Shown piece after piece: positions 9,735 through 19,641 of a DNA stretch of 64,000 nt. This DNA is from Bosea sp. AS-1 (lineage in GTDB: Bacteria > Pseudomonadota > Alphaproteobacteria > Rhizobiales > Beijerinckiaceae), in the NCBI RefSeq assembly GCF_002220095.1, contig NZ_CP022372.1:4891001-4955000 (forward strand), written 5' to 3'. Position 1 is the stretch's first letter; each line of letters begins with the position of its first letter. Position numbers and translations under genes: made by a program. The notes below the pieces were generated by a model. The model saw only the letters and a program-made list of their open reading frames with translations, was not told where the DNA came from and made no database searches.

Positions 9735-11351
9735 TCACTTGGCGATCGACACACCGTAGAAGGGCTGTCCACCGAAGAAGTGGATCTTGTAGTCCTTCAC
9801 TTCCTTGCGGACGGGCGTGAAAGCTTGCGCATTGGCGAAGAGCAGGCCCGCCACGTCCTGGTGGAACAACTCCTGGAAGCGCTTGTAGAGCTTCGCCCGC
9901 TCAGCCTGATCGGTGATCGTGCTGGCCTTGGCGAGCGCGTCAGAGGCCTCCTGGTTGCACCAGCCGGCGCGGTTGGCCCCGGTCTTCACGCCTTCGCAGG
10001 TCCAGCCGGAGAGCAGGATCTGGCTCGGATCGGGATAGTCCCAGGTGTAGCCGAACATGCCGACCTGATGCTCGCCGGCCCGGCCGCGCTTGAGATACTC
10101 GCCCCATTCGAAGGTCTGGATCGTCGCCTTGACGCCGACCTTAGCCCAGTCGGCCTGGATCAGTTCGGCGGCACGGCGCCCGTTCGGCATATAGGCACGC
10201 ACGACGGGAATAGCCCAGAGCGTCGTCTCGAAGCCGTTGGGCAGCCCCGCTTCCTTGAGCAGCGCCTTGGCCTTCTCGGGATCGTAGGGGCGCGGCTGCA
10301 ATGCGTCGTCATGCGACCACAACGCCGGTGGAACGGCTGCTGCCGCCGCCTTGCCGGTGCCCTGATAGACGGCATCGATGATGGCGGGGATGTTGGTGGC
10401 ATAGGCCAGCGCCTCGCGCACGCGCCTGTCGTCGAAGGGCTTCTTGCGCTCGTTGAAGGCGAGGAAGCTCTGGTCGGCGATGCTGCCCTGCAGGACGGTG
10501 AGATTGCTGTCCGCCTTCATCGCGGAAAGATCGCCGGGGTTGGGATAGCGCGCGATCTGGCACTCGCCTGACCTGACCTTGGCGAAGCGCACGGCGGCAT
10601 CCGGCGTGATGACGAAGATCAGGTCGTTGACCAGCGCCATGCGGTCCTTGTTGCCGACGGCCTTGGTCCAGTGGTCCGGCACCGCCTTGAAGCGGATCAT
10701 CGCATCCTTCTGATAGGCGACGAGCGAGAAGGGTCCGGTACCGATCGGGTTGAGGTCGACCTGCTCGGGCGTGCCGGCCTTGCTCATCGCCGCCGCATAT
10801 TCGGCCGAAAGGATCGACATCGGCTCGACCGAGAGCGCGCTGAGCAGCGGCGAGTTCGGCTTCTTCAGCGTGAGCTTGACCGTGTAGTCATCGACCTTCT
10901 CGACCTTGGCGAGGGCCGGCTTCACGATCTCGTCGAAGAACTGGTAATTGCCGTTGCCGACCTTGTTGTAGGGATTGGCCGGATCGAGCATGCGTCCGAA
11001 CGAGAAGACCACGTCATCGGCATTGAAGTCGCGGGTCGGCGTGAAAGCCTTGTTCGCGTGCCACTTCACGCCCTTGCGCAGCTTGAAGGTGTAGGTCAGC
11101 GCATCATCCGAAATCGTCCAGGACTCGGCAAGGCTGGGAATGATCTGCGAGCCGCCGCGCTCGGTCGCGGTCAGCCGCTCGTAGACCTGCGCCGCAACGT
11201 CATAGGCGGTGTTCTGGCTGCTGAATTGCGGGTTGAGGAAATCGGGGCTCGCCTCGGAGCAGACGACGAGCGCCTGGGCGCTGGCGGCTGCGGGGAGCAA
11301 CAGGGCACTCAGCCCCAAGGCGAGGGCTGCGGTACGGGCGCGAACGGCCAT
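9735..11351 (-). CDS. Peptide ABC transporter substrate-binding protein (DppA family), copy 1
   Basis: A 538-aa periplasmic binding protein, SBP_bac_5 family. The start is ATG at 11351, giving a clean Sec signal peptide (hydrophobic core then AAASAQA) before ALVVCSEASPDFLNPQF. The family block GVKWHANKAFTPTRDFNADD is present. It delivers a di- or oligopeptide-like ligand to the permeases encoded downstream. It is clearly related to the next binding protein upstream, with matching opening and FTPTRDFNADDV-type blocks, so the pair arose by tandem duplication. The longer upstream frame is not part of the protein. Confidence 0.9.
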   Translation of the reverse strand: MAVRARTAALALGLSALLLPAAASAQALVVCSEASPDFLNPQFSSQNTAYDVAAQVYERLTATERGGSQIIPSLAESWTISDDALTYTFKLRKGVKWHANKAFTPTRDFNADDVVFSFGRMLDPANPYNKVGNGNYQFFDEIVKPALAKVEKVDDYTVKLTLKKPNSPLLSALSVEPMSILSAEYAAAMSKAGTPEQVDLNPIGTGPFSLVAYQKDAMIRFKAVPDHWTKAVGNKDRMALVNDLIFVITPDAAVRFAKVRSGECQIARYPNPGDLSAMKADSNLTVLQGSIADQSFLAFNERKKPFDDRRVREALAYATNIPAIIDAVYQGTGKAAAAAVPPALWSHDDALQPRPYDPEKAKALLKEAGLPNGFETTLWAIPVVRAYMPNGRRAAELIQADWAKVGVKATIQTFEWGEYLKRGRAGEHQVGMFGYTWDYPDPSQILLSGWTCEGVKTGANRAGWCNQEASDALAKASTITDQAERAKLYKRFQELFHQDVAGLLFANAQAFTPVRKEVKDYKIHFFGGQPFYGVSIAK

Positions 11352-11534
11352 GGCGGTCTCTCTCGATGATGAGGAGGCGGAATCTGGCGTGGAGCCACTC
11401 GCTCCTTCGTCTCCCGCCCGAAGGGATGCGGCCCTGGGGTCGCATCCGTCATTCGATGACGGCCGGAAGCCCGTCATCCGGCGAGATCGCATCGCGACCT
11501 CGCCGGCTTGCCCCGGCGCGTCAGTCGCGCCAGC
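11352..11534 (-). other. Hairpin-rich spacer between tandem binding-protein genes
   Basis: 183 nt without a gene. It holds a stem of GATGACGG (11455-11462) with CCGTCATC (11471-11478) and another of GATGCG (11425-11430) with CGCATC (11441-11446). These may separate or stabilise the two binding-protein messages. Confidence 0.4.
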
Positions 11535-13127
11535 TCACTTGGCGATGTCGACACCATAGAAGGTGTGGCGGCCGAAGGGCGAGAGCTTGAAGTCGATCAC
11601 TTCCTTGCGGACCGGCTTGAGCTGGATCGCGTGGGCGATGGTGAACCAGGGCGACTGCTCCTTGAAGATCACCTGCGCCTGCCGGTAGAGCTTCTCGCGC
11701 TCGGCCTGGTCGGTGATCGACTTCGCCTTCACGACCAGATCGTCGAAGGGCTTGTAGCAGAACTTGGCGACGTTGCCGCCGTTGTTCTGAGCCGCGTCGC
11801 AGCCGAGCAGCGTGTGCAGGAAGTTGTCCGGATCGCCGTTGTCGCCGGTCCAGCCGAACATGCCGGTCTGGTGTTCTCCCGCCTGCAGGCGCTTGCGATA
11901 CTCGCCCCATTCATAGGTCTTGATCTCGGCCTTGACGCCGACCTTGGCGAGATCGGCCTGCATCAGCTCGGCGATGCGCTTGGCGTTGGGGTTGTAGGGG
12001 CGCTGCACCGGCATGGCCCAGAGGTCGATCTCCAGCCCGTTCGGATAGCCGGCCTCGGCCAGCTCCTTCTTGGCCGCCTCCGGATCGTAGGGGTCGTCCT
12101 TGATCGTCTCGTTGTAGGACCACATCGACGGCGGGATCGGATTGATGGCGGCAACGCCGCTCGACAGATAGACCGCGTCGATGATCGCCTTCTTGTTGAT
12201 CGCCTTGTTGATGGCGTGGCGCACGCGCACGTCGTCGAAGGGCTTCTTGGTGGTGTTGTAGGCGAGATAGCCGATGTTCAGACCGGGCTGCTCGAGGATC
12301 TGGACATTGGTGTCCTTCTTCATCGCCTCGAGATCGGCCGGGTTCGGATAGGGCATGACATGGCATTCGCCCTTCTGCAGCTTGGCCCAGCGCACCGAGG
12401 CGTCCGGCGTGATCGCGAAGACGAGATCGTCGATCTTGGCCTTGCCGGCCCAGTAGTCGGCGAAGGCCTTGTACCGAATGATCGCGTCCTTCTGGTACTG
12501 GACGAGATAGAATGGCCCGGTGCCGATCGGGTCCTGGTCGAGCTTCTCGGGTGTACCCGCCTTCAGCATCGCGTCGGCATATTCCTTCGACTGCACGCCG
12601 GCATACTGCATGGCGAGGTCGGCGAGGAACGGTGCCTCGGGCCGGTTCAACGTGATCTTGACGGTATAGTCATCGACCTTCTCGACCGACTTGAGCAGCT
12701 TCGGCATGCCCATGTCGTTGAAGTAGGAATGGTTCGAGCTCGTGACCTTGAAGTAGGGGTTATCTTCCTTCCACTGCCGCTCGATCATGAACAGCACGTC
12801 GTCGGCGTTGAAGTCGCGCGTCGGCTTGAAGCTCTTGTTCGACTGCCACTTGACGTTCTTGCGCAGGTGGAACGTGTAGGTCAGCCCATCCGCCGAGATA
12901 TCCCATTTCTCGGCGAGCGAGGGCAGAACCTTGGTGCCGCCGCGCTCGAACTGGACGATGGTGTCATAGATCTGGGTGCCGGCATCGAACGAGGTGCCGG
13001 TCGTGTTGACGCTCGGTGCGAAGTTCTCCGGGCTGCCTTCGGAGCAGTAGACCAGGGTCTTGGCCGCGAGCGGCTGCGCAGCCATCAGCGCCGACGCCGA
13101 GAGCGTCGCCAACAATAGTTTCTTCAT
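11535..13127 (-). CDS. Peptide ABC transporter substrate-binding protein (DppA family), copy 2
   Basis: A 530-aa periplasmic binding protein with a Sec signal peptide (MKKLLLATLSASALMAA, then QPLAAK) and the DppA-like opening TLVYCSEGSPENFAPS. The SBP_bac_5 block KPTRDFNADDVLF is present. It is the first gene of the operon that continues with the second binding protein and the DppBCDF-type genes. A GGAGAG lies just before the ATG. Two related receptors for one permease suggest that the system takes two classes of peptide, an inference that sequence alone cannot settle. Confidence 0.9.
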   Translation of the reverse strand: MKKLLLATLSASALMAAQPLAAKTLVYCSEGSPENFAPSVNTTGTSFDAGTQIYDTIVQFERGGTKVLPSLAEKWDISADGLTYTFHLRKNVKWQSNKSFKPTRDFNADDVLFMIERQWKEDNPYFKVTSSNHSYFNDMGMPKLLKSVEKVDDYTVKITLNRPEAPFLADLAMQYAGVQSKEYADAMLKAGTPEKLDQDPIGTGPFYLVQYQKDAIIRYKAFADYWAGKAKIDDLVFAITPDASVRWAKLQKGECHVMPYPNPADLEAMKKDTNVQILEQPGLNIGYLAYNTTKKPFDDVRVRHAINKAINKKAIIDAVYLSSGVAAINPIPPSMWSYNETIKDDPYDPEAAKKELAEAGYPNGLEIDLWAMPVQRPYNPNAKRIAELMQADLAKVGVKAEIKTYEWGEYRKRLQAGEHQTGMFGWTGDNGDPDNFLHTLLGCDAAQNNGGNVAKFCYKPFDDLVVKAKSITDQAEREKLYRQAQVIFKEQSPWFTIAHAIQLKPVRKEVIDFKLSPFGRHTFYGVDIAK

Positions 13128-13335
13128 GTGAACTCTCCTTGACCCCTCTCCGCCGTCTTCGGCGGGTTACGGCTCCGTTGCATCGGAAGCTCCGCGGGCG
13201 GAAACCCCCGGGCCGCCTTGTCAACAAGCTTATTGAAAGAGACGGGGCGGGGATAGTCGTCCGAAAGGCTGGAGGCACCGCACAACGGCGGACGGTAAAC
13301 GATGCAATGCACCTGCATCGGCAGGCGGCATAGGC
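13128..13335 (-). promoter_or_regulatory. Leader/promoter region of the peptide ABC operon, downstream of dctD
   Basis: 208 nt that must contain the promoter of the minus-strand peptide operon and the 3' end of dctD. A TTGACA hexamer reads on the minus strand at 13219-13224, but I see no convincing -10. A 7-bp stem (CGATGCA at 13300-13306, TGCATCG at 13314-13320) follows the dctD stop and may mark the end of its transcript. Confidence 0.35.
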
Positions 13336-14697
13336 CTATCCATTGTCGTAAGCGGCGCGCGTGATGCCGTAGCGCGAAAGCTTGTCGTAGAAGGTCTTTC
13401 GCGGGATGCCCAGCGCCTCCAGCGTCGCCTTCACGTCGCCGCGATTGGCCTCCAGCGCCTCGCGGATCAGGTTGGCCTCGATCGCCCCCAGCCGCTCCGG
13501 CAAGCTGAGCGTCGCCGCGTCCTCGCGCGCCGATGCCGCCGGCAGGTCGCCGGCGAGGCCGAGCGCGACCCGCTCCGCGAAATGAACGAGTTCGCGCACA
13601 TTGCCGGGCCAGTCGTTCTCGACGAGATGGCGCTCCACGGCGCGGTCGAGCTGCGGCAGCTCCCGCCCGTATTTGTGCGCAGCGCGGCCGAGGAAATGGG
13701 CGAAGAGCAACGGGATGTCGCGGCGGCGCTCGCGCAAGGGCGGCAGGCGCAACGTGACGATGTTCAGCCGGTAATAAAGATCTTCGCGAAAATCGCCGCG
13801 CTGGGCGGGATCGCCGAGGTCGAGCTTGGTCGCGGCGACCACCCTGAGATCGACCTTGCGCGTCTCGTTTGAGCCAAGCGGCGCGATCTCGCGCATCTCC
13901 AGCACACGCAGCAGCTTCACCTGCGCGTTCACCGGCATGCTTTCCAGCTCGTCGAGGAAGAGCGTGCCGCCGCTCGCATGCTCGATCCGGCCAATGCGCT
14001 TCTTCTGCGCGCCAGTGAAGGCGCCGGGTTCGTAGCCGAACAGCTCGCCCTCGATGACACTATCGGGCAAGGCGCCGCAATTCAGCGCGACGAACGGCAT
14101 TTCGCGGCGCCGGCCGAGGCGGTGCAGCAGGTTCGCGACGACCTCCTTGCCCGTGCCGGTCTCGCCGAAGACCAAAACGTCGACCTCGACATCGGCGAGA
14201 TCGCGGATGGTCTGGCGCAGGCGCAGGATCGCCGGTGTTTCGCCGATCAGCCCCTCATCCTCCACCGCCGAGACGGCCAGGGCGCGCAGCCTGCGGTTTT
14301 CCAGAACCAGGGCCCGCTTCTCGACGGCGCGCCGCAAAGTCTCGACAAGTCGCTCGCCGGCATAAGGTTTGGCGATGAAGTCGTAGGCGCCCTCGCTCAT
14401 CGCCTCGACGGCCATCGCGATATCGGCATGGCCCGAGATCAGCACGACCGGGATATCGGCATCGAGCGCCTTGAGGCGGCGGAACAGCTCGATGCCGTCC
14501 ATGCCGGGCATGCGGACATCGCTGACGACAGCGCCGCCAAAGCCGGGACCGATCTCGGCCAGCAGCGCGCCCGCCGAGGCGAAGGCTCCAACTTTGAAAC
14601 CGGCGATCTGCAGGGCCTGCGCATTGGCTTCGCGCAGATCCGCATCGTCGTCGACGAAGGCGATATCGAGACCGGCGAGATCGGGGCCGAATGTCAT
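13336..14697 (-). CDS. dctD: C4-dicarboxylate response regulator DctD (sigma-54 activator)
   Basis: A 453-aa NtrC-family activator. The receiver domain has acidic residues near 16-18 and phospho-acceptor Asp60 ([12 protein letters not shown]). The central AAA+ domain has Walker A GETGTGKE and an intact GAFTGA loop that contacts sigma-54. The C-terminal Fis-type HTH ends in [16 protein letters not shown]. The start is ATG at 14697, overlapping the dctB stop by 4 nt. Phosphorylated DctD should bind the dyad upstream of dctA and open its sigma-54 promoter. Confidence 0.93.
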   Translation of the reverse strand: MTFGPDLAGLDIAFVDDDADLREANAQALQIAGFKVGAFASAGALLAEIGPGFGGAVVSDVRMPGMDGIELFRRLKALDADIPVVLISGHADIAMAVEAMSEGAYDFIAKPYAGERLVETLRRAVEKRALVLENRRLRALAVSAVEDEGLIGETPAILRLRQTIRDLADVEVDVLVFGETGTGKEVVANLLHRLGRRREMPFVALNCGALPDSVIEGELFGYEPGAFTGAQKKRIGRIEHASGGTLFLDELESMPVNAQVKLLRVLEMREIAPLGSNETRKVDLRVVAATKLDLGDPAQRGDFREDLYYRLNIVTLRLPPLRERRRDIPLLFAHFLGRAAHKYGRELPQLDRAVERHLVENDWPGNVRELVHFAERVALGLAGDLPAASAREDAATLSLPERLGAIEANLIREALEANRGDVKATLEALGIPRKTFYDKLSRYGITRAAYDNG

Positions 14698-16544
14698 GGG
14701 GCAGCCTCCGCTTCGGCTTTCCGGAGGGTGATGGTGAAGGTGCAGCCCTCCCCCGGCCGGCACGCTGCCGCAAGGGTTCCGCCGAAGGCCGTGACAATGT
14801 CGTGGCAGATCACGAGGCCAAGGCCGAGACCGCGCGGCTTCGAGCTACGGAACGGCGTAAACAGCGCCGCGACGGCCTTCTCATCGAGGCCGGGACCGCG
14901 ATCCACAATAGCGATCGCGACCCCCTCGTCCCTTTCCTCAACGCCGAGCGAGAGCAGTGGCGAGGCAGGGCGCGGCCTGACCGTCTCGAGGGCCTCGACG
15001 GCATTGCGCAGCAGATTGACCAGCACCTGCTCCAGCTCGACCGGCCGGGCGAGCACTCGCAGGCCCGGCGAGCCGGTCTCGACCTGCGGCACGATACCAG
15101 CCTGGCGCAGGGGCGCGTCGAGGATCATCAGCGCACCCGCGACCGCCTCGCTCAGCAGGACCGGCTCAAGGGCGCCGCTGCCACGCCGGGCGAAGCCGCG
15201 CAAGGTCTCGGTGATGGCGCCAATCCGCTCGGTCAGCCCGATGACCTTCCCGAGTGCGCCGGCGGCAGCGCCCTCGTCCTTGCCGGCAATGAGGGAGCGG
15301 GCGTTCTCGGCATAGGTGCGCAAGGCTGCGAGTGGTTGATTGATCTCATGCGCGACGCCTGCGGTGACCTGACCGAGCGTCGCCAGCCGGTTCGCCTTGG
15401 CGAGTTCCTCGCGCATGTCCAGCAGCCGCATCTGGGCGCGGGCCCGCTCAGCCATCTCCTCCAGGAGCTTTCGGTTGCTGCCCGCGAGCTCAGCCGTCCG
15501 CTCCTCGACACGCCGCTCCAGCTCGGTCTTCGCCTCGGCCGCGGCGAGCAGCCGCATCGCCGCCTGCTGGCGGCGGCGCAGCAGAAGTGCCGCAAGCAGC
15601 AATCCGACCAGCAGCACGAGGGCAACCAGCGTCTGCAGGCGCGACTGCTCGGCGCGAATGGCCTGATCGACAGGCAGGAGCATGTCGAGATGCCAGCCGG
15701 TCGTCGGCACATCCCGACGGGTGAGGACATTGAGCCCGGGCGTCGGCGCCGCACTCTGGACGAGGCCGTCATCCGGTGTCAGCGGCAGCGGCCGAAGCGG
15801 TGCCTCGCCGAACTGCAGCGAGCGACGGATCTCCTTCTGCGTTTCCTCGTCAAGCGGCGCCTCGACGTGGAAGCGCCAGTCGGCCGTGGTCGAAAGCAGC
15901 ACCACGCCGCGCTGATCAGCGACGTAGATCTGCCCCCCCAGCGCACGCCAATCGGCCTCGACCCGGTCGAACTCGACCTTGACCACGACGACGCCGAGCA
16001 GCCTGTCGCCGTCATTGATGCGGCTCGTCAGATAGAGGCCCGGCCGCTGGCTGACCGTGCCGAGTGCGAATTGCTCGGCAGAGCCCTTCAGGATCGCGCC
16101 GAGGTAATAGTCGCGGAAGGCATAGTCGTTGCCGACGAAGCTCGTCGGCTCGTCCCAGTTGCTCGCGGCGATGGTCATGCCCGTCACGTCGAGCAGATAG
16201 ATCACGGCCGTGCGGGTTTCCCGCGCAATGCTTGCGAATTTGAGGTCGAGCGCATGGCGGTTGCCGCCGGATAGCGCAGTGCGGACATCAGGGTCGCGCG
16301 CGAGGATCACCGGCAAGGCACGCTGTTTCTCCAGCTCCCCGCGCAGGATCGCGATGGCGAGGGTCGAGCCGTCCTCTGCCCGCGCATCCATGGCCGCAAT
16401 GGCGCGGCTGCGGCCAATATCCGCGGCCCCGATCAGGCCGACAGCGAGCAGCAGCGCAGCCGCAAGCCCGAAGGCCAACCAACTCCAGCCAGCCGGTGAG
16501 GCCGGAGTACGAGCCTGCGAAAGCATGCGGCGGATGGAGCCCAT
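14694..16544 (-). CDS. dctB: C4-dicarboxylate sensor histidine kinase DctB
   Basis: A 616-aa membrane kinase. An N-terminal membrane segment (about 22-42) precedes a periplasmic double-Cache-type sensor (about 45-290, including [12 protein letters not shown]), a second membrane segment ([17 protein letters not shown]), a coiled-coil linker, HisKA with His399 ([13 protein letters not shown]) and an HATPase domain ([26 protein letters not shown]). It senses external C4-dicarboxylates and phosphorylates DctD. It is co-transcribed and translationally coupled with dctD and divergent from the transporter dctA. Confidence 0.93.
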   Translation of the reverse strand: MGSIRRMLSQARTPASPAGWSWLAFGLAAALLLAVGLIGAADIGRSRAIAAMDARAEDGSTLAIAILRGELEKQRALPVILARDPDVRTALSGGNRHALDLKFASIARETRTAVIYLLDVTGMTIAASNWDEPTSFVGNDYAFRDYYLGAILKGSAEQFALGTVSQRPGLYLTSRINDGDRLLGVVVVKVEFDRVEADWRALGGQIYVADQRGVVLLSTTADWRFHVEAPLDEETQKEIRRSLQFGEAPLRPLPLTPDDGLVQSAAPTPGLNVLTRRDVPTTGWHLDMLLPVDQAIRAEQSRLQTLVALVLLVGLLLAALLLRRRQQAAMRLLAAAEAKTELERRVEERTAELAGSNRKLLEEMAERARAQMRLLDMREELAKANRLATLGQVTAGVAHEINQPLAALRTYAENARSLIAGKDEGAAAGALGKVIGLTERIGAITETLRGFARRGSGALEPVLLSEAVAGALMILDAPLRQAGIVPQVETGSPGLRVLARPVELEQVLVNLLRNAVEALETVRPRPASPLLSLGVEERDEGVAIAIVDRGPGLDEKAVAALFTPFRSSKPRGLGLGLVICHDIVTAFGGTLAAACRPGEGCTFTITLRKAEAEAAP

Positions 16545-16582
16545 ACCCGATCATGGGCGATTTTCCGCATGGAGCAATAGAT

Positions 16583-16606
16583 GATTGTGCGGACAACCGC
16601 ACAATC
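16583..16606. promoter_or_regulatory. DctD-type upstream activator site (perfect dyad)
   Basis: GATTGTGCGG (16583-16592), spacer ACAA, then CCGCACAATC (16597-16606): a perfect 10-bp inverted repeat about 80 bp upstream of the sigma-54 promoter of dctA and 39 bp before dctB. Size, position and the TTGTGCGG core fit the enhancer sites known for rhizobial DctD. I see no equally good second site. Confidence 0.8.
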
Positions 16607-16675
16607 TCGGAAAGAGGATCAGACGATTCTCTTCTAACCTACTGATATCGCCTGCCTTTAACCGCACCATCCGGT

Positions 16676-16690
16676 TGGCACGCCGCTTGC
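16676..16690 (+). promoter_or_regulatory. Sigma-54 (RpoN) promoter of dctA
   Basis: TGGCAC (16676-16681), five bases GCCGC, then TTGC (16687-16690): an exact match to the -24/-12 consensus TGGCAC-N5-TTGC. It lies 51 nt upstream of the dctA start and downstream of the DctD dyad. Confidence 0.92.
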
Positions 16691-16741
16691 GAAAACTCGC
16701 TCGCTTCGCCCCGAGCCAAAAACAGCCAACCGGAGGAAACC

Positions 16742-18076
16742 ATGGCTGCCCATTTCGAACCCGCAACGGCAGTGCCGGCGCGTCCCAAGAAATTCTACCA
16801 GCATCTCTATGTGCAGGTTCTCGCCGCGATCGCGCTCGGCATCGCCCTCGGCCATTTCTGGCCCGAGACCGGCGCCTCCATGAAGCCGCTCGGCGACGCC
16901 TTCATCAAGCTCGTGCGCATGATCATCGCGCCCGTCATCTTCCTGACGGTGACGACCGGCATCGCCGGCATGAGCGATATGAAGAAGGTCGGCCGGGTCG
17001 CCGGCAAGGCGATGATCTATTTCCTCACCTTCTCGACCTTCGCCCTGATCGTCGGCCTGATCGTCGCCAACGTCGTCCAGCCGGGCTCCGGGCTGCACAT
17101 CGATCCGAACACGATCGATACCAAGGCCGTGCAGGGCTATGCCGCCAAGGCGCATGACACCAGCATCATCGCCTTCCTGATGAATATCATCCCGGACACC
17201 ATCGCGAGCGCCTTCGTCTCCGGCGACATTCTGCAGGTGCTCTTCTTCTCGGTGCTGTTCGGCTTGTCGCTGGCGCTGGTCGGTGAGCGCGGCCAGCCGG
17301 TGCTGTCCTTCCTTCAATCGCTGACCTCGCCGATCTTCAAGCTGGTCTCGATCCTGATGAAGGCCGCTCCGATCGGCGCATTCGGCGCCATGGCCTTCAC
17401 CATCGGCCGCTACGGCATCGGTTCCGTAGCCAATCTCGCCCTGCTGGTCGGCACTTTCTATCTCACCTCGGCCCTGTTCGTGCTCGTCGTGCTCGGTGCG
17501 GTTGCGCGCTACAACGGCTTCTCGATTCTCGCACTGATCCGCTACATCAAGGAGGAGATCCTGCTGGTCATCGGCACCTCCTCCTCGGAAGCGGCGCTGC
17601 CTGCTCTGATGGAGAAGATGGAAGCCGCTGGCTGCAAGCGTTCGGTCGTCGGCCTCGTCATCCCGACCGGCTATTCCTTCAACCTCGACGGCACCAACAT
17701 CTACATGACGCTGGCGGCCTTGTTCATCGCCCAGGCGATGGACATCCATCTGCCGCTCGGCGACCAAGTGCTGCTGCTGCTCGTCGCCATGCTGAGCTCG
17801 AAGGGCGCGGCCGGCATCACCGGCGCAGGCTTCATCACGCTGGCAGCGACGCTGATGGTCGTGCCTTCGGTGCCGGTCGCCGGCATGGCGCTGATCCTCG
17901 GCATCGACCGCTTCATGTCGGAATGCCGCGCCATCACCAACTTTATCGGCAATGCGGTTGCGACCATCGTCGTCGCCCGCTGGGAAGGCGAGCTCGACGC
18001 CAACCGCCTGCAGGCGGCGCTGAGCGGCGCGACCGTCACCAGTGAGGATGGCGAGCCGCTGCCGCTGGCGGCCTGA
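16742..18076 (+). CDS. dctA: C4-dicarboxylate:cation symporter DctA
   Basis: A 444-aa member of the dicarboxylate/amino acid:cation symporter (DAACS) family for succinate, malate and fumarate uptake. It has the family serine-rich loop ([16 protein letters not shown]), the motif [12 protein letters not shown] and the late [19 protein letters not shown] segment, with eight or more hydrophobic segments. A GGAGG ribosome-binding site precedes ATG at 16742. Expression should depend on RpoN and on DctBD encoded divergently, and the gene ends in a strong terminator. Confidence 0.95.
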   Translation: MAAHFEPATAVPARPKKFYQHLYVQVLAAIALGIALGHFWPETGASMKPLGDAFIKLVRMIIAPVIFLTVTTGIAGMSDMKKVGRVAGKAMIYFLTFSTFALIVGLIVANVVQPGSGLHIDPNTIDTKAVQGYAAKAHDTSIIAFLMNIIPDTIASAFVSGDILQVLFFSVLFGLSLALVGERGQPVLSFLQSLTSPIFKLVSILMKAAPIGAFGAMAFTIGRYGIGSVANLALLVGTFYLTSALFVLVVLGAVARYNGFSILALIRYIKEEILLVIGTSSSEAALPALMEKMEAAGCKRSVVGLVIPTGYSFNLDGTNIYMTLAALFIAQAMDIHLPLGDQVLLLLVAMLSSKGAAGITGAGFITLAATLMVVPSVPVAGMALILGIDRFMSECRAITNFIGNAVATIVVARWEGELDANRLQAALSGATVTSEDGEPLPLAA

Positions 18077-18107
18077 GCGGCATCGAGAAGATATCCATCA
18101 AATGCAG

Positions 18108-18141
18108 CGCCGGCCGGGTCTCTCAGCCCGGCCGGCGTTTT
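18108..18141 (+). terminator. Intrinsic terminator of dctA
   Basis: An 11-bp GC stem (CGCCGGCCGGG at 18108-18118, CCCGGCCGGCG at 18127-18137) with an 8-nt loop and TTTT immediately after, 31 nt beyond the dctA stop. Confidence 0.88.
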
Positions 18142-18163
18142 CGCGAGCAGTATGGCTTGCTCG

Positions 18164-19513
18164 TCAGGCAGCGCGGGAAGCTGCCAGCGCCGCCTCGATC
18201 GCCAGTCCCACGGCGAGGATGCACCGATCCTGTCCGCCGGCCCCCGCAACCATCAGGCCGACGGGCGCCTCTCCTTCACGATAGCAGGGCAGACTCGCGG
18301 CGCAGCCGTCGAGGAAGTTGATCAGGGTGGAGTTGCGCAGGATCAGCAGGTTCGTCGCGCCATAGACGGCCTCTTCGGCCAAATCGGTGATCCGTGGTGC
18401 GACGACCGGCACCGTCGGCATCACCAGCGCATCGAAGCCGGCGAGCCGGTCCTCGACGGCCATGATCCAGCTTTGGCGGGCGGCCACGAGATCGAGATAA
18501 TCTGCCAGCGCCATCTCGGCCCCACGCTGGATGCGAACCAGCACGCGCGGGTCATAGCGGTCTCCCGCCTTGGCGATCAGCGCGCGATGCCAGTGCCAGG
18601 CCTCGGCGCCGGCGAAGCTACCCCTGGACTGCAAACCGGCGAGCGTGGCGAATTCCGGCACGGCGATCTCGGTGATGCGGGCGCCCTCTCGCGACAGCGT
18701 CTTGAGCGCACGCCGGAAGGCAGTGGCGACGGTCTCGTCCATGCCGTCGAGTGCGAGCGTGGTCGGCACCGCCAGGCGCAAGCCGGCGAGCCCGGCCGGC
18801 GCGGGAACGCTTTCGCCGGAGCCCGACAGCACCGCATCGAGAAGCGCGCAGCAGGAAAGGCTCGGCGCCAGCGGGCCGATCGAATCGAGGCTGGTCGAGA
18901 GCGGCAGGCAGCCTTCGCGTGGCACGCGGCGCGCCGTCGGCTTGAAACCCGTGATACCGCACAGGGCCGAGGGAATCCGGACCGAGCCGCCGGTATCCGT
19001 GCCAATGGCCGCAGCCGCCATGTCGTCGGTCACCGAAACGGCCGCGCCCGAGGAGGAGCCGCCCGGGATGCGGCCGCTGGCACGGTCGAACGGGTTGAGC
19101 GGCGTGCCGTAATGCGGGTTGATGCCGAGACCCGAGAAGGCGAACTCGGTCATGTTGGTGCGGCCGACCAGCACGACGCCGGCAGCCAGGAGCCTGTCCA
19201 CGATCGCCGCATTCGCCGTCGCGACCGGCGCTCCGTCGAGGGCGACGCTGCCAGCCTTGGTCGTCTCGCCCGCGACGTCGAAAAGATCCTTGATCGAGAT
19301 CGGCAACCCTTCCAGCGGCGAGCGGACGAAGCCGGCCTTGCGCATGAGGTCGGAAGCCCGTGCTGCGGCCAGTGCCCTTTCACCGTAGAGGCTGGTGAAG
19401 ACGCGCGGCCCCTCGCCCGTGCCGGCGCGGGCCAAGGCGCCTTCCACCAGCGCCTCGGACGTGGTGCGCCCCGTGGAGAGCGCATCCTGCAGGGCGGAGA
19501 GGGTCTCAGTCAT
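18164..19513 (-). CDS. Amidase (amidase-signature family)
   Basis: A 449-aa Ser-cisSer-Lys amidase. The catalytic triad is visible: Lys75 (GLPISIKDLF), cis-Ser at about 153 (GGSSSGAAVS) and nucleophile Ser177 (GTDTGGSVRIPSA), with the usual 24-residue spacing between the serines. No signal peptide. It hydrolyses an amide to acid plus ammonia; the substrate cannot be read from the sequence. It is transcribed convergently to dctA and divergently from the aldo-keto reductase, so it may be an independent unit. Confidence 0.88.
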   Translation of the reverse strand: MTETLSALQDALSTGRTTSEALVEGALARAGTGEGPRVFTSLYGERALAAARASDLMRKAGFVRSPLEGLPISIKDLFDVAGETTKAGSVALDGAPVATANAAIVDRLLAAGVVLVGRTNMTEFAFSGLGINPHYGTPLNPFDRASGRIPGGSSSGAAVSVTDDMAAAAIGTDTGGSVRIPSALCGITGFKPTARRVPREGCLPLSTSLDSIGPLAPSLSCCALLDAVLSGSGESVPAPAGLAGLRLAVPTTLALDGMDETVATAFRRALKTLSREGARITEIAVPEFATLAGLQSRGSFAGAEAWHWHRALIAKAGDRYDPRVLVRIQRGAEMALADYLDLVAARQSWIMAVEDRLAGFDALVMPTVPVVAPRITDLAEEAVYGATNLLILRNSTLINFLDGCAASLPCYREGEAPVGLMVAGAGGQDRCILAVGLAIEAALAASRAA

Positions 19514-19641
19514 CGTCTGCTCGCAGTGGTTGCCGGCCGGGCCGGCTTTAGACCCCGAGGCCTAGCAGAGTCCCGGCGGGCGGGCGATTGATTTCCGCCA
19601 CGAACATGGTTTCCTGCGCCGCCGAAACATGCGGGGCTTCG

